Assembly (NCBI GenBank): GCA_958510875.1
Contig: OY294068.1
Coordinates: 156,462,388 to 156,526,387, forward strand
Direction of reading: 5' to 3'
DNA: 64,000 nt
Source: Endomychus coccineus
Taxonomy: Eukaryota > Arthropoda > Insecta > Coleoptera > Endomychidae
This document shows, piece after piece, positions 23,289 to 35,887 of the stretch; the stretch's first letter is position 1, and the number at the start of each line of letters is the position of its first letter. Below the pieces are notes generated by a model. The model searched no databases. It worked only from the letters and a program-made list of their open reading frames with translations, and was not told the origin of the DNA. The position numbers and the translations under genes were made by a program.

Positions 23289-24437
23289 GAAGAATTGGCT
23301 GTAGTGGGGTCATTGGTCGTTAAGGCAGCACAAAAAGCTGCGGAACAGCTTGGTCTCGAATTTCACAGAAGTCGAGAATTCTAACTAGAGGACATCCTCG
23401 AGGTGCAGCCTTCTCGTCTGAAAGCTCAGATAAATGTCGCGAAACAAGAACTTATGCTCAGGCGGCATGTTGACAAGCCGATATACGGTGTTTTCTACAG
23501 AAACATCGAAACGCTCGGCTTGTCAACCAGGCTGACCTTCGGCTACCTAAGGTCAGCAGGGCTTGCATTCGAGACAAGGAATTTACCGCAGCTTGCCAAG
23601 ATGGAGTAATCAACATATTGGTATATCACCGCAACGTGATGAGTGTGCCGGTTCCTTCCTAATGTCAGCTGCAGGGCCTGTCGAAAGGCGCCTGAGACGC
23701 TTTTCCACCTTCTGTCTGCATGTCCGGCAAAAGCAGTCTCGGCGTACACCCATCGCCATAATGCGGCCCTACGACTGATGTATCATCATCTAGGGCACTC
23801 GTACAGAATAAACCAAGAGCCGGTGCTACCTTACATGCCAGGAGATATTGAGTTCGTTGTCGGAAATGAAAAATGTCAGATCTACTGGAAATAGCCGTTT
23901 CCGACTATCAGGTCCATACAAGCAAATAGACCTGACGTTGCCTCTTCGATAAACAAACTTCTTCGAATTCTCTTCTCCGGCAGAGAAGAACATAGTCTTG
24001 AAAGAGGAGAAAAAATTGACAAGTATCAAGATTAGTGGTTCTGATTATCGGTGTTTTGGGCGGAATTTGATCTTCGCTGCGTTCCAATTTGAAGATTCAT
24101 CTGGTACCCCTATTGAGCCAGAGCCTATAGTCGCTTTATGTCTTTATCAAACTGCACATGGAGTCTCGTTTTTCGAGATCAGCTGAATAAACAGTGGTCT
24201 GATTCTTGGCGCGAATCACCACACATGGGCAGGCCCAACTCAGGCAAAGCTACTTCGGAGCAGCAGAGCTGCTTCCAGATGAACTTATGGAAGCCAGCGT
24301 AAGCAATATTCTGGGTTTCTGGCGGGCTACAAACCTGCTAGAAAAGAATAGGCTACTGAACATAGAGCGCACAATGGCCCAATCCAGCGGCCTGAGTGTA
24401 TCTGGGTCAAAGCCTTGCCCTTCACTGATGATGATAC
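23289..24437 (+). pseudogene. Non-LTR retrotransposon C-terminal fragment 2
   Basis: The plus strand carries the same family as fragment 1 with more of it retained: KPIYGVFYRNIE, TFGYLRSAGLAFET, the zinc knuckle CRACRKAPETLFHLLSACP and HRHNAALRLMYHHL. It continues with YMPGDIEFVVGNEKCQIYW and remnants to about 24130. At least three frameshifts and a stop (after QIYWK) break it. The sequence to 24437 contains a 78-codon ORF (24206-24442) of unknown identity. It ends at the target site of the LTR element. Confidence 0.65.
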
Positions 24438-25738
24438 TGTAACATGGTACTCTCTCTTGATTAAATTCTATAAAACTTTACTTAAGGAATTTACATTATT
24501 CCTATTCATCAATATTTATTTATCTATCTGCAGTGAGGCCATTTAATTTAGAGAACCATGACACGTTGGAGTTTTATTCAATCATTAATTAGCCAGAATA
24601 AACGTGAAAAATATCATTGACACTTACCCTTTTAATTTCACTAGACACTTATGATTTTAACACACAGGAAGGTAAGTAGGAAGGGTAAAACGCTAAATAT
24701 CAATCAGATAAACTCGTACTCAACAACAACAATAAAATTTAATAATAAAAAAATAACAATTAAATGATAAAGATAATAATAAAAGAATGAATGAAAATTA
24801 AAGATAACAAAAATGAATATTATGATTAACTTTATTACTACTAAGAATAAAAACTAAGATCAAAATCTATACTCAAATAAAATACCTAGATAATCAAAAC
24901 CAACTAAAAGAGAAATAAAACTAAGATTAATGAATTGATATTCAACCAGGATGAACCTAGGGGATCGAAAATGGATGAAATGATTTGAAAGTATTCTTGA
25001 ACTTAACTTTAATAAATACTGAGAAAAACATCTTTAATCAAAAATCTAAAACAACTCTGATTTAGCGAAATCCACCCTTCTTACCAAAAACACTCTGGAG
25101 AAACTATCAAGTTAAATTAATTGAAATTAAGTGTCACGTGATGTCTCAAGAGACTAATTCAAGCTAGAAAATATAACTGAAGGTTTTAGGCATTATCCCT
25201 AGTATTTATAATGCGTCCTTTTCCTCAAGAACCAATCTACAATTCGGAAACGGATCCCTGAATTGTTTAACCAATAAGCAATAAGATTTCTCTCTTGAGG
25301 TCTTTGGTACAGAATGTGGGGATTTCTAAATCTATCTGTCCTTTACTAAATATCCCTAACTGATTTGAATGTACATAAAACATCTCCAGATGGAAAACAT
25401 CAATATCTATCTTGTAGCAAACCATTAGTTTCTCGTCGTATATCGGGTATTGGTTCGACAGGTCTATTATATCCTTTATTACTAACTTGTGTGGACTTTT
25501 ACAACCTTCTTGACCTAGCTATGGTATCATACCACCCTCGTTGAAATGAGTGTGAATTGTCTTATATTTATTTTAGAAATTCCTTAACTTCCTCAAGCTA
25601 CATTCAATATTGAACATCTGCAACCCCTGGATGTTCTTTACTGTTAGATATTTTAATTTTACATGAAATTTCGATTTACTAAGAATGACTTTGTTTTTTT
25701 TAAATATTGAAAATAACCTGTACTAAACCCTTGTTACA
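24438..25738 (-). repeat. 3' LTR (minus-strand sense)
   Basis: 1301 bp, with TG...CA ends. By eye it differs from the other LTR at about four positions: two near 24531-24543, one near 25147 and one near 25257. Confidence 0.93.
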
Positions 25739-26640
25739 TTACCCCCTTGTTAAAAAGAATCATATGGGTCAGGACGGAAACAAATGATTCGCAAAAAGAA
25801 AAAAAAAACATACACATATACCTATACAAAAAAACACATATACCTGAATAAAAAAAAACAAATAAACAACAACAATAACAAAACACAAATTACAAATTTC
25901 GTTGTCTTCATCATCTTCTCCATGGAATGTGGATCTGTTCATACATTGCTTGTAGATGGAGCTGTGGTACCTGGTCCTCTTCTTCTTCTTCTTCCATTTT
26001 GTTCTCTTCTGATATTTCAAATTGGATTTTTAATAAAGATAGTGTAAGTATATGCTACTGCTTGGCATTGATTGTTCCTCAAATATTTGTTCGTTTTGGA
26101 TGTTCCTGAGCCTCTTCCTCATTGGGAAAAAAAAAATTCGTGGCCGCCCCAGATATATAGCTTCTGGTGCACCATACTGTATAATTGCATCCATGAATAG
26201 GCAAAATTGTTTCCCGTTCTGCTTAGGAAACTCCAAACTTCTTCTGTGACTGATTTGATACGTTTTGAATTGATATTAACTAAATTTTCCGATACTCCTT
26301 TCCTTTTCCATCCAGGAAACGCGCGTTTGAATGATTCCATGTCCTCTTTCGTAAAACTGATGTTTCTGTCCTTGATATTTGCGTCCAATAGACTCGCGTT
26401 TTCCGATTGCTTGATTCCCAGCTTCTTTGATCCATTCTGTGCTGATGAAGTGGGTTGACTCGACGATGACTAGGCAGGTGATCGTTGCTTCTGACGTGGA
26501 TCTCTTCTGAAGTACCTAGATGGTCCTGGAGCAAGTCTCTGGATAAGTCCTGGGATCCAACCAAGGTTCCATCCGGCCAGGTATTCCTGTGAACTCCGTT
26601 GTTGGTCCTTGCCATCCTAGTTACAGCTCGCCATATTGGA
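25739..26640 (-). other. Unidentified 3' coding remnant of the LTR element
   Basis: Between the integrase remnant and the 3' LTR, all three minus-strand frames contain medium ORFs (26615-26280, 26388-26119, 26236-26030). One reads NISFTKEDMESFKRAFPGW. None resembles a domain I know. A third ORF such as an envelope or accessory gene would sit here, but no signal peptide or membrane segment is apparent. The stretch at 25790-26015 is low complexity. Confidence 0.35.
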
Positions 26641-27346
26641 ATTACTAGAACATAAAGAAAACATCACGTGTATTAAAATAAAATTAAACCGAATAATTGT
26701 TAGGTTTCCTGTTTAAATTTTGACCTGAATCCGATACTGTCCACACTTCGCGTATGAGATCCTCTGACTCCTTCGACTCTATTGAAACTTCTTCTTAAAT
26801 CGCGTACTATTTCAGCTTCTGATGTCACTCGTTAACGCAATACTAAAACAAACTATCCCCTATTCTTATCAGCTCTTAGCTAATATATAGAAGATTAATT
26901 AAAATTTAAAAGTTAACAAAATTTGAAATCAGTTTTGAACAATCGTCGATTTTCTTCATGATTATGATGAACATATCCTCTTTGTCCTCTGGTTTATTCC
27001 ATTCTTGTTTCGCAATCTATGTATATTGTGTATTGTATTACCTCCATCTGGTTAACTCTTCATAATTTTTTTATCTACCTGGAATTTAATGGTACTGTGA
27101 TGCGATGGTGCGATCCCTGAAGTTACTATAATTCTCAACTCAACTCTACTGATTTTTCTTTTTTTTTCCTGTACTTCTGTGTATAATTTAAATTTTTCTA
27201 ACTACACTTTCCAACATACTCAATGTGTACTTTAGTTCAACAAATTCTTCAATTCTTTTATTAGGGCTGCATTTTTCACTTTAATACTTTTCAGAGACCT
27301 TACCTTTGTGCGCTAAACTTCATTCAACCATTATATTTCTAAAACT

Positions 27347-27640
27347 CTATAAGGACCTTTCTACTTTTAAACTAATTTCTTTACTTAACCTTGGTTTATT
27401 AACTTGATCTAATAAGAAAACTTTATCACCTACATTTAATTCGTTGGTTTTTGTATTTTTATCAAATTGATTATGTATTCTTTCTGTATTCTTGTTCAAT
27501 GTATCAATAGCATTTCTGTGGATTATTTTCATACGCTGGATGAATTCTGACAAATAATTCTATTCCACGTCGTATTTAACTTTTATAGGCTTAAATAATT
27601 CATCGAAAACTACACCAAAAATAAAAATTACTTGTTTTAT
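27347..27640 (-). pseudogene. Integrase C-terminal remnant
   Basis: The minus strand reads FDELFKPIKVKYDVE, a stop, then SEFIQRMKIIHRNAIDTLNK and NVGDKVFLL, typical of the region after the catalytic core in Gypsy integrases (the GDKV box). RNase H ends only about 100-160 bp upstream, so the zinc-binding and DDE core regions have been deleted. The element could not integrate with its own integrase. Confidence 0.75.
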
Positions 27641-27714
27641 AGCATCTGATTTTTAAAATGAAATTTTGATATATTCGTTCTTATATTGAAAATTTTTTTT
27701 TAAATTAAACTTCT

Positions 27715-28203
27715 TCACCATATGGGTTCTGAATTTAGATCGGACTCATTTCCTATAGTTCTGAACGTTTTAATGCGAGATAGAGCGTCTACATTATGAA
27801 TTTCAATTTTGAAACTATATTCAGATAAAGCTAATGACCATCTCATTAATATTTTCTTTGCATCCTTCATTTTCATTAACGATTTTAATGGTTGCAATAC
27901 TACATAAGCCAGGAAGTCTGTACCTGTTAAATAACACCTATATTGTTTAACTAGCCAAATTAATGCTAAACATTCCCGCTCTATTGTCGTATAATTTTGT
28001 TCTGCTTTTGATAGTTTTCTGCTTGAGAAGGCTATTGAATGTAATTGATTGTTATATACTTGACTTAAAATTGTACCTGAAGTAAAAGAAGAAGCGTCTG
28101 TAGTAAATATAAACTGTTTCTCAAAATTTGGATATTTTAATATTTGAAGAAGTGCATAGACAATTTCTGAAACATTCGAAAGATTTTTTTTTTGACAAAA
28201 CAA
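27715..28203 (-). pseudogene. Gypsy RNase H domain
   Basis: A 162-codon open segment. It contains FTTDASSFTSGTILSQ (first acidic residue), SSRKLSKAEQNYTTIERECL (Glu of the active site), LIWLVKQYRCYL, and the closing NVDALSR motif. The order and spacing are those of the tethered RNase H of Ty3/Gypsy polyproteins. It is one of the better-preserved parts of the element. Frameshifts separate it from the RT upstream. Confidence 0.85.
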
Positions 28204-28499
28204 ATTTTGTATTTTTCTTTGTTAATGCTGTTAAAGGTAGGCTGAATAATGTGCAAAATGTTTAATAAATCTCCTACAATGAGCTATTTATTCTAGAAAA
28301 GCTCTGATATCTTTTACTGTTTTCGAAATTGGATAATCTTTAATAATTTTGATCTCTTTTGGATCTGGTTTTATGCCGTCTTTTGAAACTAATTGACCTG
28401 AATGTTTTACTTCAGTCTGCGAAAATTTACATTTCTCCAAGTTCAATGTTAAATTTGCACTCCTCAATTTTTTGAAAACTTCTTCAATTATGTTGAAGA

Positions 28500-28950
28500 A
28501 TTATGTTATATGTTCAGTTATAAAATTTTTTTAAAAAATAATTATGTCGTCAAGATATACTAAACACTGTCAAACTAGATTGTACTCTGTACATCAGACG
28601 TTGCTATGTTGATGGTGTATTAACTAGCCCTAAAGACATTCTATTACATTCATAATGTCCCCAAGGAATAGAGAAACCTGTTTTTCTGAATCCTTTGGTT
28701 CAACTTCTACTTGTCAATAGCCTTTAGTCAAGTCTAATACACTAACTAGTTCTGCCCCTCCTAATGAATCTATTGTATCATTTATATGAGGAATAGGGAA
28801 ATAGTCTCGTTTCGTTATCGCATTTAAACCTCTAAAGTCAACACAGAATCTATATTTAATTTTATTATTTTCGTTAAGCTTTTTAACTAATACCACAGGT
28901 AATTTCAAGGTGAAATGGAAGGTTTTATTATGTCCTCTTTTAACATGTCT
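28500..28950 (-). pseudogene. Gypsy reverse transcriptase
   Basis: The open segment 28908-28714 encodes KLPVVLVKKLNENNKIKYRF, FCVDFRGLNAITKRDYFPIP and VLDLTKGY (first catalytic Asp). Further along, at about 28541-28561, the YLDD catalytic box is present as VYLDDII. A stop after KGY and frame changes lie between these blocks, so the RT is inactive as it stands. Confidence 0.85.
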
Positions 28951-29202
28951 TCTATTTGTTATTTCATTACTTCGCGCTAGGAAAATGGTACTCTTTACTT
29001 ACTGGCATACTATTCCAGCTTCTATCTTACGTGTCACAAAAAACTGAGTTGCTTTAAGAGAAACTGACCCTGCTCTTACTAAATCCGAATATTTATCTAA
29101 TTACTTTCTTAAGAACATATTTTCAGTTCTATACAAACTTTTACATGCACAAGCTTTAGATTTTCGCGAATCTCTTGCCTATCACTCCCTTCCTTACTAT
29201 TA

Positions 29203-30200
29203 CTATTTATGGGAGGCAGACGAATTAATTTCGCTTTCTTCGATAACACGTGTTAGATTAAAAATTGGAGTATGTTTAGAAATGGTCTGAGGTATTGTAG
29301 TCATGTTTGAAATTCTTACAATTACATGTCGATCTTTTACTTCTTCTGGAATATCTATTACCGATTTTGCAATAATTACTCCAGAATGTGATTCACTATA
29401 TACAGGTTCGCAATAGACAAGACCGGTTGGAATTCCTTTAACCAGTATGCTATAATCGTACTCTTGGAGAGGTGGTATTTCCAAATCTACGTTCATATTG
29501 ATCTGGTAAGATTGTTTACAATTTTTACCAAGAGAGCTATTTGAACCAGCAAGATGCTCCTGTTTTACAGTCAATAGGATCGGGATTGTTATGTTGGAAT
29601 CTTGATCGCAATTGTCAGGATCATTTGGGGTATTTGATTACTTATTTGAATAGTTGGCTCTGTCACCACTATTCTTTCTATTGATTAACACGTCAGAAAC
29701 ATTGCGAGAGTCTATAAAGGTAGGTGGTTGCGATTCACGTTCCCTAAGATCAGATTCCCAATCTGCATCCGTATACATGGATTTACAGCTTAGAATTGTC
29801 CGTTCAACTCTACAATGTTCTGTACAGAAACTGTTTTTGTTTCTGTGTTACCTCTGAAAGTTGCTTCCTGCATGGGACAACAGAATCTTACGAGCTCGAA
29901 TGTATTGGAATCAAAATTTAAACTAACTTAAAATAATTAAGAAAATCTGCTCCTATCAAACTGTCGCAGTTAAATTGCAACTTTTTACCGCAAGCTATAA
30001 AATTGTAAGTTACTTGATAAACTTTTTCATTTTCTTATCATATAAATACAAATCTAATTTTACTATGCCTTTGTTATGTAATTTATTTTCTGATATATCT
30101 ACTAATATTTTATTTGAATTATCTGAAATTGTAATATTTAATTTCTTTGAAGTTTGAATTTAACCAGGGAAGCTGCCATCCTGTATCAATTATCTAAAAA
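29203..30200 (-). pseudogene. Retroviral-type aspartic protease and linker
   Basis: Near 30185 the minus strand reads IIDTG, the active-site triplet of retroviral-type proteases. Near 29950 it reads CDSLIGADFL, the ILG.DFL motif that closes the protease fold. The frame is broken between them. The open segment at 29574-29203 (123 codons, with SGVIIAKSVIDIPEE) is the linker between protease and RT and has no domain I recognise. Confidence 0.65.
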
Positions 30201-31840
30201 TGTTTTAAATTTTTAATAAAAAAAAAAGGTTACATATTTAAAATTTAATTTTGCATAATGATTTTTGTCATTTCATTTTGTAGGACAAGGCTTCGACATA
30301 GTTTTTGAATGTTGGCATTTTTATTTACCAAAATTAATTACGATACTTGAATGTTCATATTTATATCAATATATATTATCGAAAACGATTGAATTGTTCA
30401 TACTATTAATTAAAAATAATAATAAAATCTTTTATAATGTATACTTAAAAAAACTATTATTATCTTTTTTAAAACAAATACACTTTTTGCTCTAGATAAC
30501 TTAGCACGAGGCGTACACTCAAGTGATGATTCTACAATCAATACTTCTACTCCTTGATGTAACTTAACAATAAAATCTCTTAAGTCTTTATACAACTCGC
30601 GTAATTGACACTTACTTATTTTCAATATTGTCGCTTACTCGACTTCGGTTAACGCCCTTTTCTACTACGGTTCACTGACCTATTTTTATACACACAGAAG
30701 ATTTATGACAGGCACTTAAATTCTTTCCTTTTCGGATAATACAAACGAAGGGATACGCACCACAGGGTTTTATTTACTATTCTATATTGCCACTTTACCT
30801 AATAAAATCGTTTATAAAATTACTTCTTCACTTATAAATTCCCTAAAAATAAGATACGTTAGCACAGTTTCTTACCATTATTAATTGATAACGAAATGAT
30901 ACCCTTTAATACTTAAATAAAAGGTATTCTCAATTCACGATTCTTATTAAAGAACCGGAGCTATATTTTCAGACTTAATATCGTATCAATTCTATCTTTC
31001 GGTTTAAATGTTTGGCTTATAGAAATAATTGAAGTAATTAAAATAACTAAATTACGCAGAGTAATTTCGATTGTCTATAATGAAAATGTACATGAGGATG
31101 TACATTGATACTACAATCTTATTAAACATAATCTTTTTATGTATGATAGCAATTTGACAAAATTGAGTTTAAATTATTGCATTCAGATTCCTAATTAATT
31201 AATTATATTCTAGTCAGACTATTAAATGTTTACTTTACATAACGATTAAAAACAATATAGTATCTTTCTCAAAGCATCCTATATCAACAGTTATTATCGA
31301 ATAATATATTATTTACGTTCAACTTAGCTTTACTATGATACTTCATAAAATACTCTGTAAAAATTTACAAATCATTGTTTACACGTAATACCTCTGGACT
31401 CTTATTATATTTAATATTGATTTCAATTATTTTAAAACATACTTGTCATTTATGACATCTTTATCATAATAACGTTAAGGAACAAGAAAAACGGCTATAG
31501 AAATCTAGTTGCAACAATTATAAAATAAACATCTTTTGTAATATATACAAAACTCGAAAACCTTTAATATTATATTTATATATGTTTTTAACTATGAACT
31601 TTATTCCATTGTAAACAGAAATATCAATTATGGTAAGTATTGATTATCATCAAATCACACAAGAAAGATTGGAATTATCCACTGAAGCTAATTGTGATAT
31701 GGATATTAATTATGAATTCTGAATTTGTAAGAAGACTGCGCCATTTATAACATGAATATCAATTTTGAATAAAATTGTAAATTCGATTACATTTTTAAGA
31801 CATTTGTAAAATGGATAATATTAATTAAGTTCGTTTATCT
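30201..31840 (-). other. Expected gag region, no recognisable gag
   Basis: Very AT-rich. The only minus-strand ORF of note (30625-30410, 71 codons) has no capsid or zinc-knuckle pattern. Either gag has decayed completely or it was replaced. Confidence 0.4.
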
Positions 31841-32081
31841 ACTGCTGTCAATTGTAAACATGATAATGAATTTAGTTCGACTACCGAGAGTATAAAAATT
31901 CTAACATAATTCTATATAAATTCGCCTACCGAGTGTATAACCAATTGTAAACATAGAATTATATGTTTCAAGTTCGCCTACCGAGTGTTGCCAATTGTAG
32001 CATTATATGTATAAATTCGCCTAGCGACTGCTGCCAATTGTAGCATTATATGTATAAATTCGCCTACCGACTGCTGCCAAT
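31841..32081 (-). repeat. Short tandem repeats carrying the putative primer-binding site
   Basis: Four to five imperfect copies of a unit of about 54 bp, plus-strand core AATTCGCCTACCGACTGCTG followed by CCAATTGTA, abut the 5' LTR. In minus-strand sense each copy carries a version of TGGCAGCAGTCGGTAGGCG. The last two units next to the LTR are nearly identical and the outer ones diverge. Confidence 0.75.
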
Positions 32082-33382
32082 TGTAACATGGTACTCTCTC
32101 TTGATTAAATTCTATAAAACTTTACTTAAGGAATTTACATTATTCCTATTCATCAATATTTATTTATCTATCTGCAGTGTGGCCATATAATTTAGAGAAC
32201 CATGACACGTTGGAGTTTTATTCAATCATTAATTAGCCAGAATAAACGTGAAAAATATCATTGACACTTACCCTTTTAATTTCACTAGACACTTATGATT
32301 TTAACACACAGGAAGGTAAGTAGGAAGGGTAAAACGCTAAATATCAATCAGATAAACTCGTACTCAACAACAACAATAAAATTTAATAATAAAAAAATAA
32401 CAATTAAATGATAAAGATAATAATAAAAGAATGAATGAAAATTAAAGATAACAAAAATGAATATTATGATTAACTTTATTACTACTAAGAATAAAAACTA
32501 AGATCAAAATCTATACTCAAATAAAATACCTAGATAATCAAAACCAACTAAAAGAGAAATAAAACTAAGATTAATGAATTGATATTCAACCAGGATGAAC
32601 CTAGGGGATCGAAAATGGATGAAATGATTTGAAAGTATTCTTGAACTTAACTTTAATAAATACTGAGAAAAACATCTTTAATCAAAAATCTAAAACAACT
32701 CTGATTTAGCGAAATCCACCCTTCTTACCAAAAACACTCTGGAGAAACTATCAAGTTAAATTAATTGAAATTAAGTGTCACGTGATGTCCCAAGAGACTA
32801 ATTCAAGCTAGAAAATATAACTGAAGGTTTTAGGCATTATCCCTAGTATTTATAATGCGTCCTTTTCCTCAAGAACCAATCTACAATTCGGAAACGGATC
32901 CTTGAATTGTTTAACCAATAAGCAATAAGATTTCTCTCTTGAGGTCTTTGGTACAGAATGTGGGGATTTCTAAATCTATCTGTCCTTTACTAAATATCCC
33001 TAACTGATTTGAATGTACATAAAACATCTCCAGATGGAAAACATCAATATCTATCTTGTAGCAAACCATTAGTTTCTCGTCGTATATCGGGTATTGGTTC
33101 GACAGGTCTATTATATCCTTTATTACTAACTTGTGTGGACTTTTACAACCTTCTTGACCTAGCTATGGTATCATACCACCCTCGTTGAAATGAGTGTGAA
33201 TTGTCTTATATTTATTTTAGAAATTCCTTAACTTCCTCAAGCTACATTCAATATTGAACATCTGCAACCCCTGGATGTTCTTTACTGTTAGATATTTTAA
33301 TTTTACATGAAATTTCGATTTACTAAGAATGACTTTGTTTTTTTTAAATATTGAAAATAACCTGTACTAAACCCTTGTTACA
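32082..33382 (-). repeat. 5' LTR (minus-strand sense)
   Basis: 1301 bp, the same length as the other LTR and nearly identical; it borders the primer-binding-site repeats on its inner side. Confidence 0.93.
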
Positions 33383-33386
33383 ATAC

Positions 33387-33836
33387 TGAAATATTATTGA
33401 AGGCTCAGCCCACTTGTTGCCAATTTCTTCTAGTCTTCAAACATTAAATTTTTAGGAGAAAATCAAAGTTTTCCAAATACCATAGCACAATTATCAAATG
33501 TGAGATTCTGTATTTTGAAGAATAGTACATTGAGTATTTACAATCAATAAAGTGTTTATTTAAAATTCGAAATGACATTTCTTTAAATAAAGCATTCGAT
33601 GCTTTCAAAAATAGATGACGTTACTTTTAAGCACTCGATGTCTAAAAGTATGTCATTTCGAAACTATAGTGACTATCTGAATATCAAGCTTATATATTAT
33701 CGATTGTAGAACAAATTTTGTATAATAAATAACTTTGCCACACACATATTTTCGGGAGCTTCATCTAAACAACGGATCACGTTCAATTTAAAAGTAGACC
33801 TTTTTGATAATGTTCATAGTTTTGTTCTGGATTCTG
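33387..33836. other. No recognised feature
   Basis: AT-rich spacer between the LTR element and the second hAT. It contains two related segments, GAAATGACATTTCTTTAAAT and TATGTCATTTCGAAACTATA, but no clear element. Confidence 0.4.
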
Positions 33837-33844
33837 GAATGCAC

Positions 33845-35887
33845 CAGTGGCGGCTCCTAGAAGAAGACTAAGGAGGCTCAGCCTCCTCACCAATTTATCT
33901 TGTTGATCATTCTTCATTTTATTTCCTGTTTCTATAATAATTTTTTGAATTTTACAATTAATTCCCCGTTGTCAGTAGTTATTTTTAATCCGGCAACGGT
34001 GCCCTGAGGCTAGACTCTGTATATATCTCAAGCCCTAAACTGTAAACAGGTGTTGCTCAACACAGTTGCCGTTTTTCCAACCAGTACAATTGCTAAATAC
34101 CGTAAAACATTGCTGTAATGGCAACACTCTCAGTAGGCTAGCCTGCCGCCCGCCTTTAAGTTCAGTATGGTCGGTGTGGTACGGAATACGACACACGCGT
34201 GTTGCGTTGGTGCTTGTTTTGGTTTAAGCGGGTATAATTGTTGAGTGACGCCACGCGAAGTAAGGTTAGATTAGAATTTGTCTGTTCGGTAAATTATTAA
34301 TTGTAAAAAATGAACAACTAGTGAAAAGAGATTAAGGGTTTTACTATGTTAGTTCGGGAAGAACAGCGGTCAATTTATTTAATTTTTTAATGGGAACATT
34401 TCAACGATTTGACTTTGCGAATGAATCAATTCATCAGACTTACGTCGGCGCATCTGTAATGGAGGGGACATTTAAACGGTCTTCAAAAATAAAATCAGTT
34501 TCGACTCAGGCTATTTTCACCCATTGTTTCGCTCACAACATGAATTTGGTTTTAAGTAATGCATGTAGTTCCATTAAGGAAGTAAGAATTTTTCTTCCAA
34601 CTTATCCGTCATTTTCAAATTTTTTTAGCAAATCCACTAAACGAACTGAAGTTTTGAATAACATAGTAGGAAACAGAATTCCCTGTAATGCTCCAACTCG
34701 ATGGAATTTTACATCACATGCAGTGTTTACCATTCATAAAAATAAAGACAAATTAATTGAAACATTTGATTTTATATTAAACAGTGATGACTTTTCAACA
34801 GATCAGGTTTCATTAAATGCTGCTGTTGGTTTAAAATCTTATTTAGAAAATGAAGACTTTTTGTTTTTTCTTGATACTTCTAAATTAATATTTGAACAAT
34901 CTCATCATTGTTTTTCAAATTTTACAACATAAATTCACTGATATACTTTATTCAAGAGATCGTTTGAAACATCTCATTGATAAAATTTCAAAGTATCCGT
35001 AATACAGAATTTCATTTTAATATTTTATTTGAAAATGTTTCAGCTGATGAGGCTCCTCCCGCGAAAAGGAGGAACATATATAATTTGGTAGACAAGAAAC
35101 TACATTATAAACAACTTTCTTATGAAATTTTAGATACTATTAAAAGTCAAATTGAGATTCGATTTTCCGATTTACATGAATTGAAGTTTTTCGACTTGAC
35201 GAATAGAAGATTTTTCGAATCTTTTTCAAAAGAGTTCCCAATACACTTGGACTTGGCGTTGTATACTCGGATAAAGATATTTTGGGCCAGTACGACAGTC
35301 ACGCCGATATGATAAAATATATGATAGATATTGATTTGAAACAGTTACCTCAGTTTTATAAACTACTTTGTTTGACAGTCACCATTCCTGTCACGTGGCA
35401 CCGGTGGAGAGATCATTTTCTACTCTCAAACGAATTAAAACTTACATGCGAAATACAATGGGCCAAAATCGTTTATACAATATTAGTTTAATATCTATTG
35501 AAAAAGACTTAGTAAAACACTTAAAACAAAATGATACATTTTATGATAATATTATTGATCATTTTTCGCAAACTGAAGACCGTAGAATTCCTTTAATATA
35601 TAAAAATAGTTAATGAAATCAATAAAAAAAAACAAAATATGAAAAATTCCAAAAAAAAAGAAAAAACATCAAAAATCAAAAAAAAAATAAAAAACAAAAA
35701 ACGAACAAAACAAGAGGAACTCTATACCTCCAAGCTGGTTCTTGCTGGGTAACAATTAATTTTGTCGCTGAAGTACCTGGTACGATCGCTGCGCAAAGGT
35801 TAAATTTATTGGCTGAATAGATTATATTTTTACAAAAACTTTCCATGTCCAGCCTCCTCTCTTAAAAAGTTCACGAGCCGCCACTGG
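33845..35887 (+). mobile_element. hAT element, copy 2, with perfect 8-bp target duplication
   Basis: The ends CAGTGGCGGCTCCT and ACGAGCCGCCACTG are inverted repeats. GAATGCAC flanks the element at 33837-33844 and 35888-35895. The length is 2043 bp. It is oriented opposite to copy 1. Confidence 0.93.
34390..35613 (+). pseudogene. hAT transposase, decayed
   Basis: Segments in order are as follows. At 34390-34932 (180 codons) are QTYVGASVM, where a catalytic Asp position is now Val (GTC), and IFTHCFAHNMNLVLSNACSS. At 34977-35312 are DEAPPAKRRNIYNLVDKK and FFDLTNRRFFESFSKEF. At 35282-35613, in two frames, are DSHADMIKYMID and the dimerisation motif VERSFSTLKRIKTYMRNTMG followed by SLISIEKDL. At least three frameshifts are needed to read it. 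The region lost in copy 1 is retained here. Confidence 0.82.

Larger units (their letters stand above)
24438..33382 (-). mobile_element. Gypsy-type LTR retrotransposon, full length, defective
   Basis: Two direct 1301-bp LTRs beginning TGTAACATGG and ending CTTGTTACA bound the element. ATAC flanks it exactly at 24434-24437 and 33383-33386. Coding order on the minus strand is protease, RT, RNase H and an integrase C-terminal remnant, the Ty3/Gypsy order. A purine-rich tract (CAAGGGGGTAA in minus-strand sense, about 25739-25749) precedes the 3' LTR. Just inside the 5' LTR is TGGCAGCAGTCGGTAGGCG, a plausible tRNA primer-binding site. The interior is about 6.3 kb. No recognisable gag was found between 30200 and 31860, although the region is the right size. 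Confidence 0.93.

Noticed and set aside
25784..26047. Plus-strand ORFs of 60-87 codons
   Set aside because: They are low-complexity Lys/Asn/Thr and Ser-rich translations of simple sequence beside the LTR element's 3' end.
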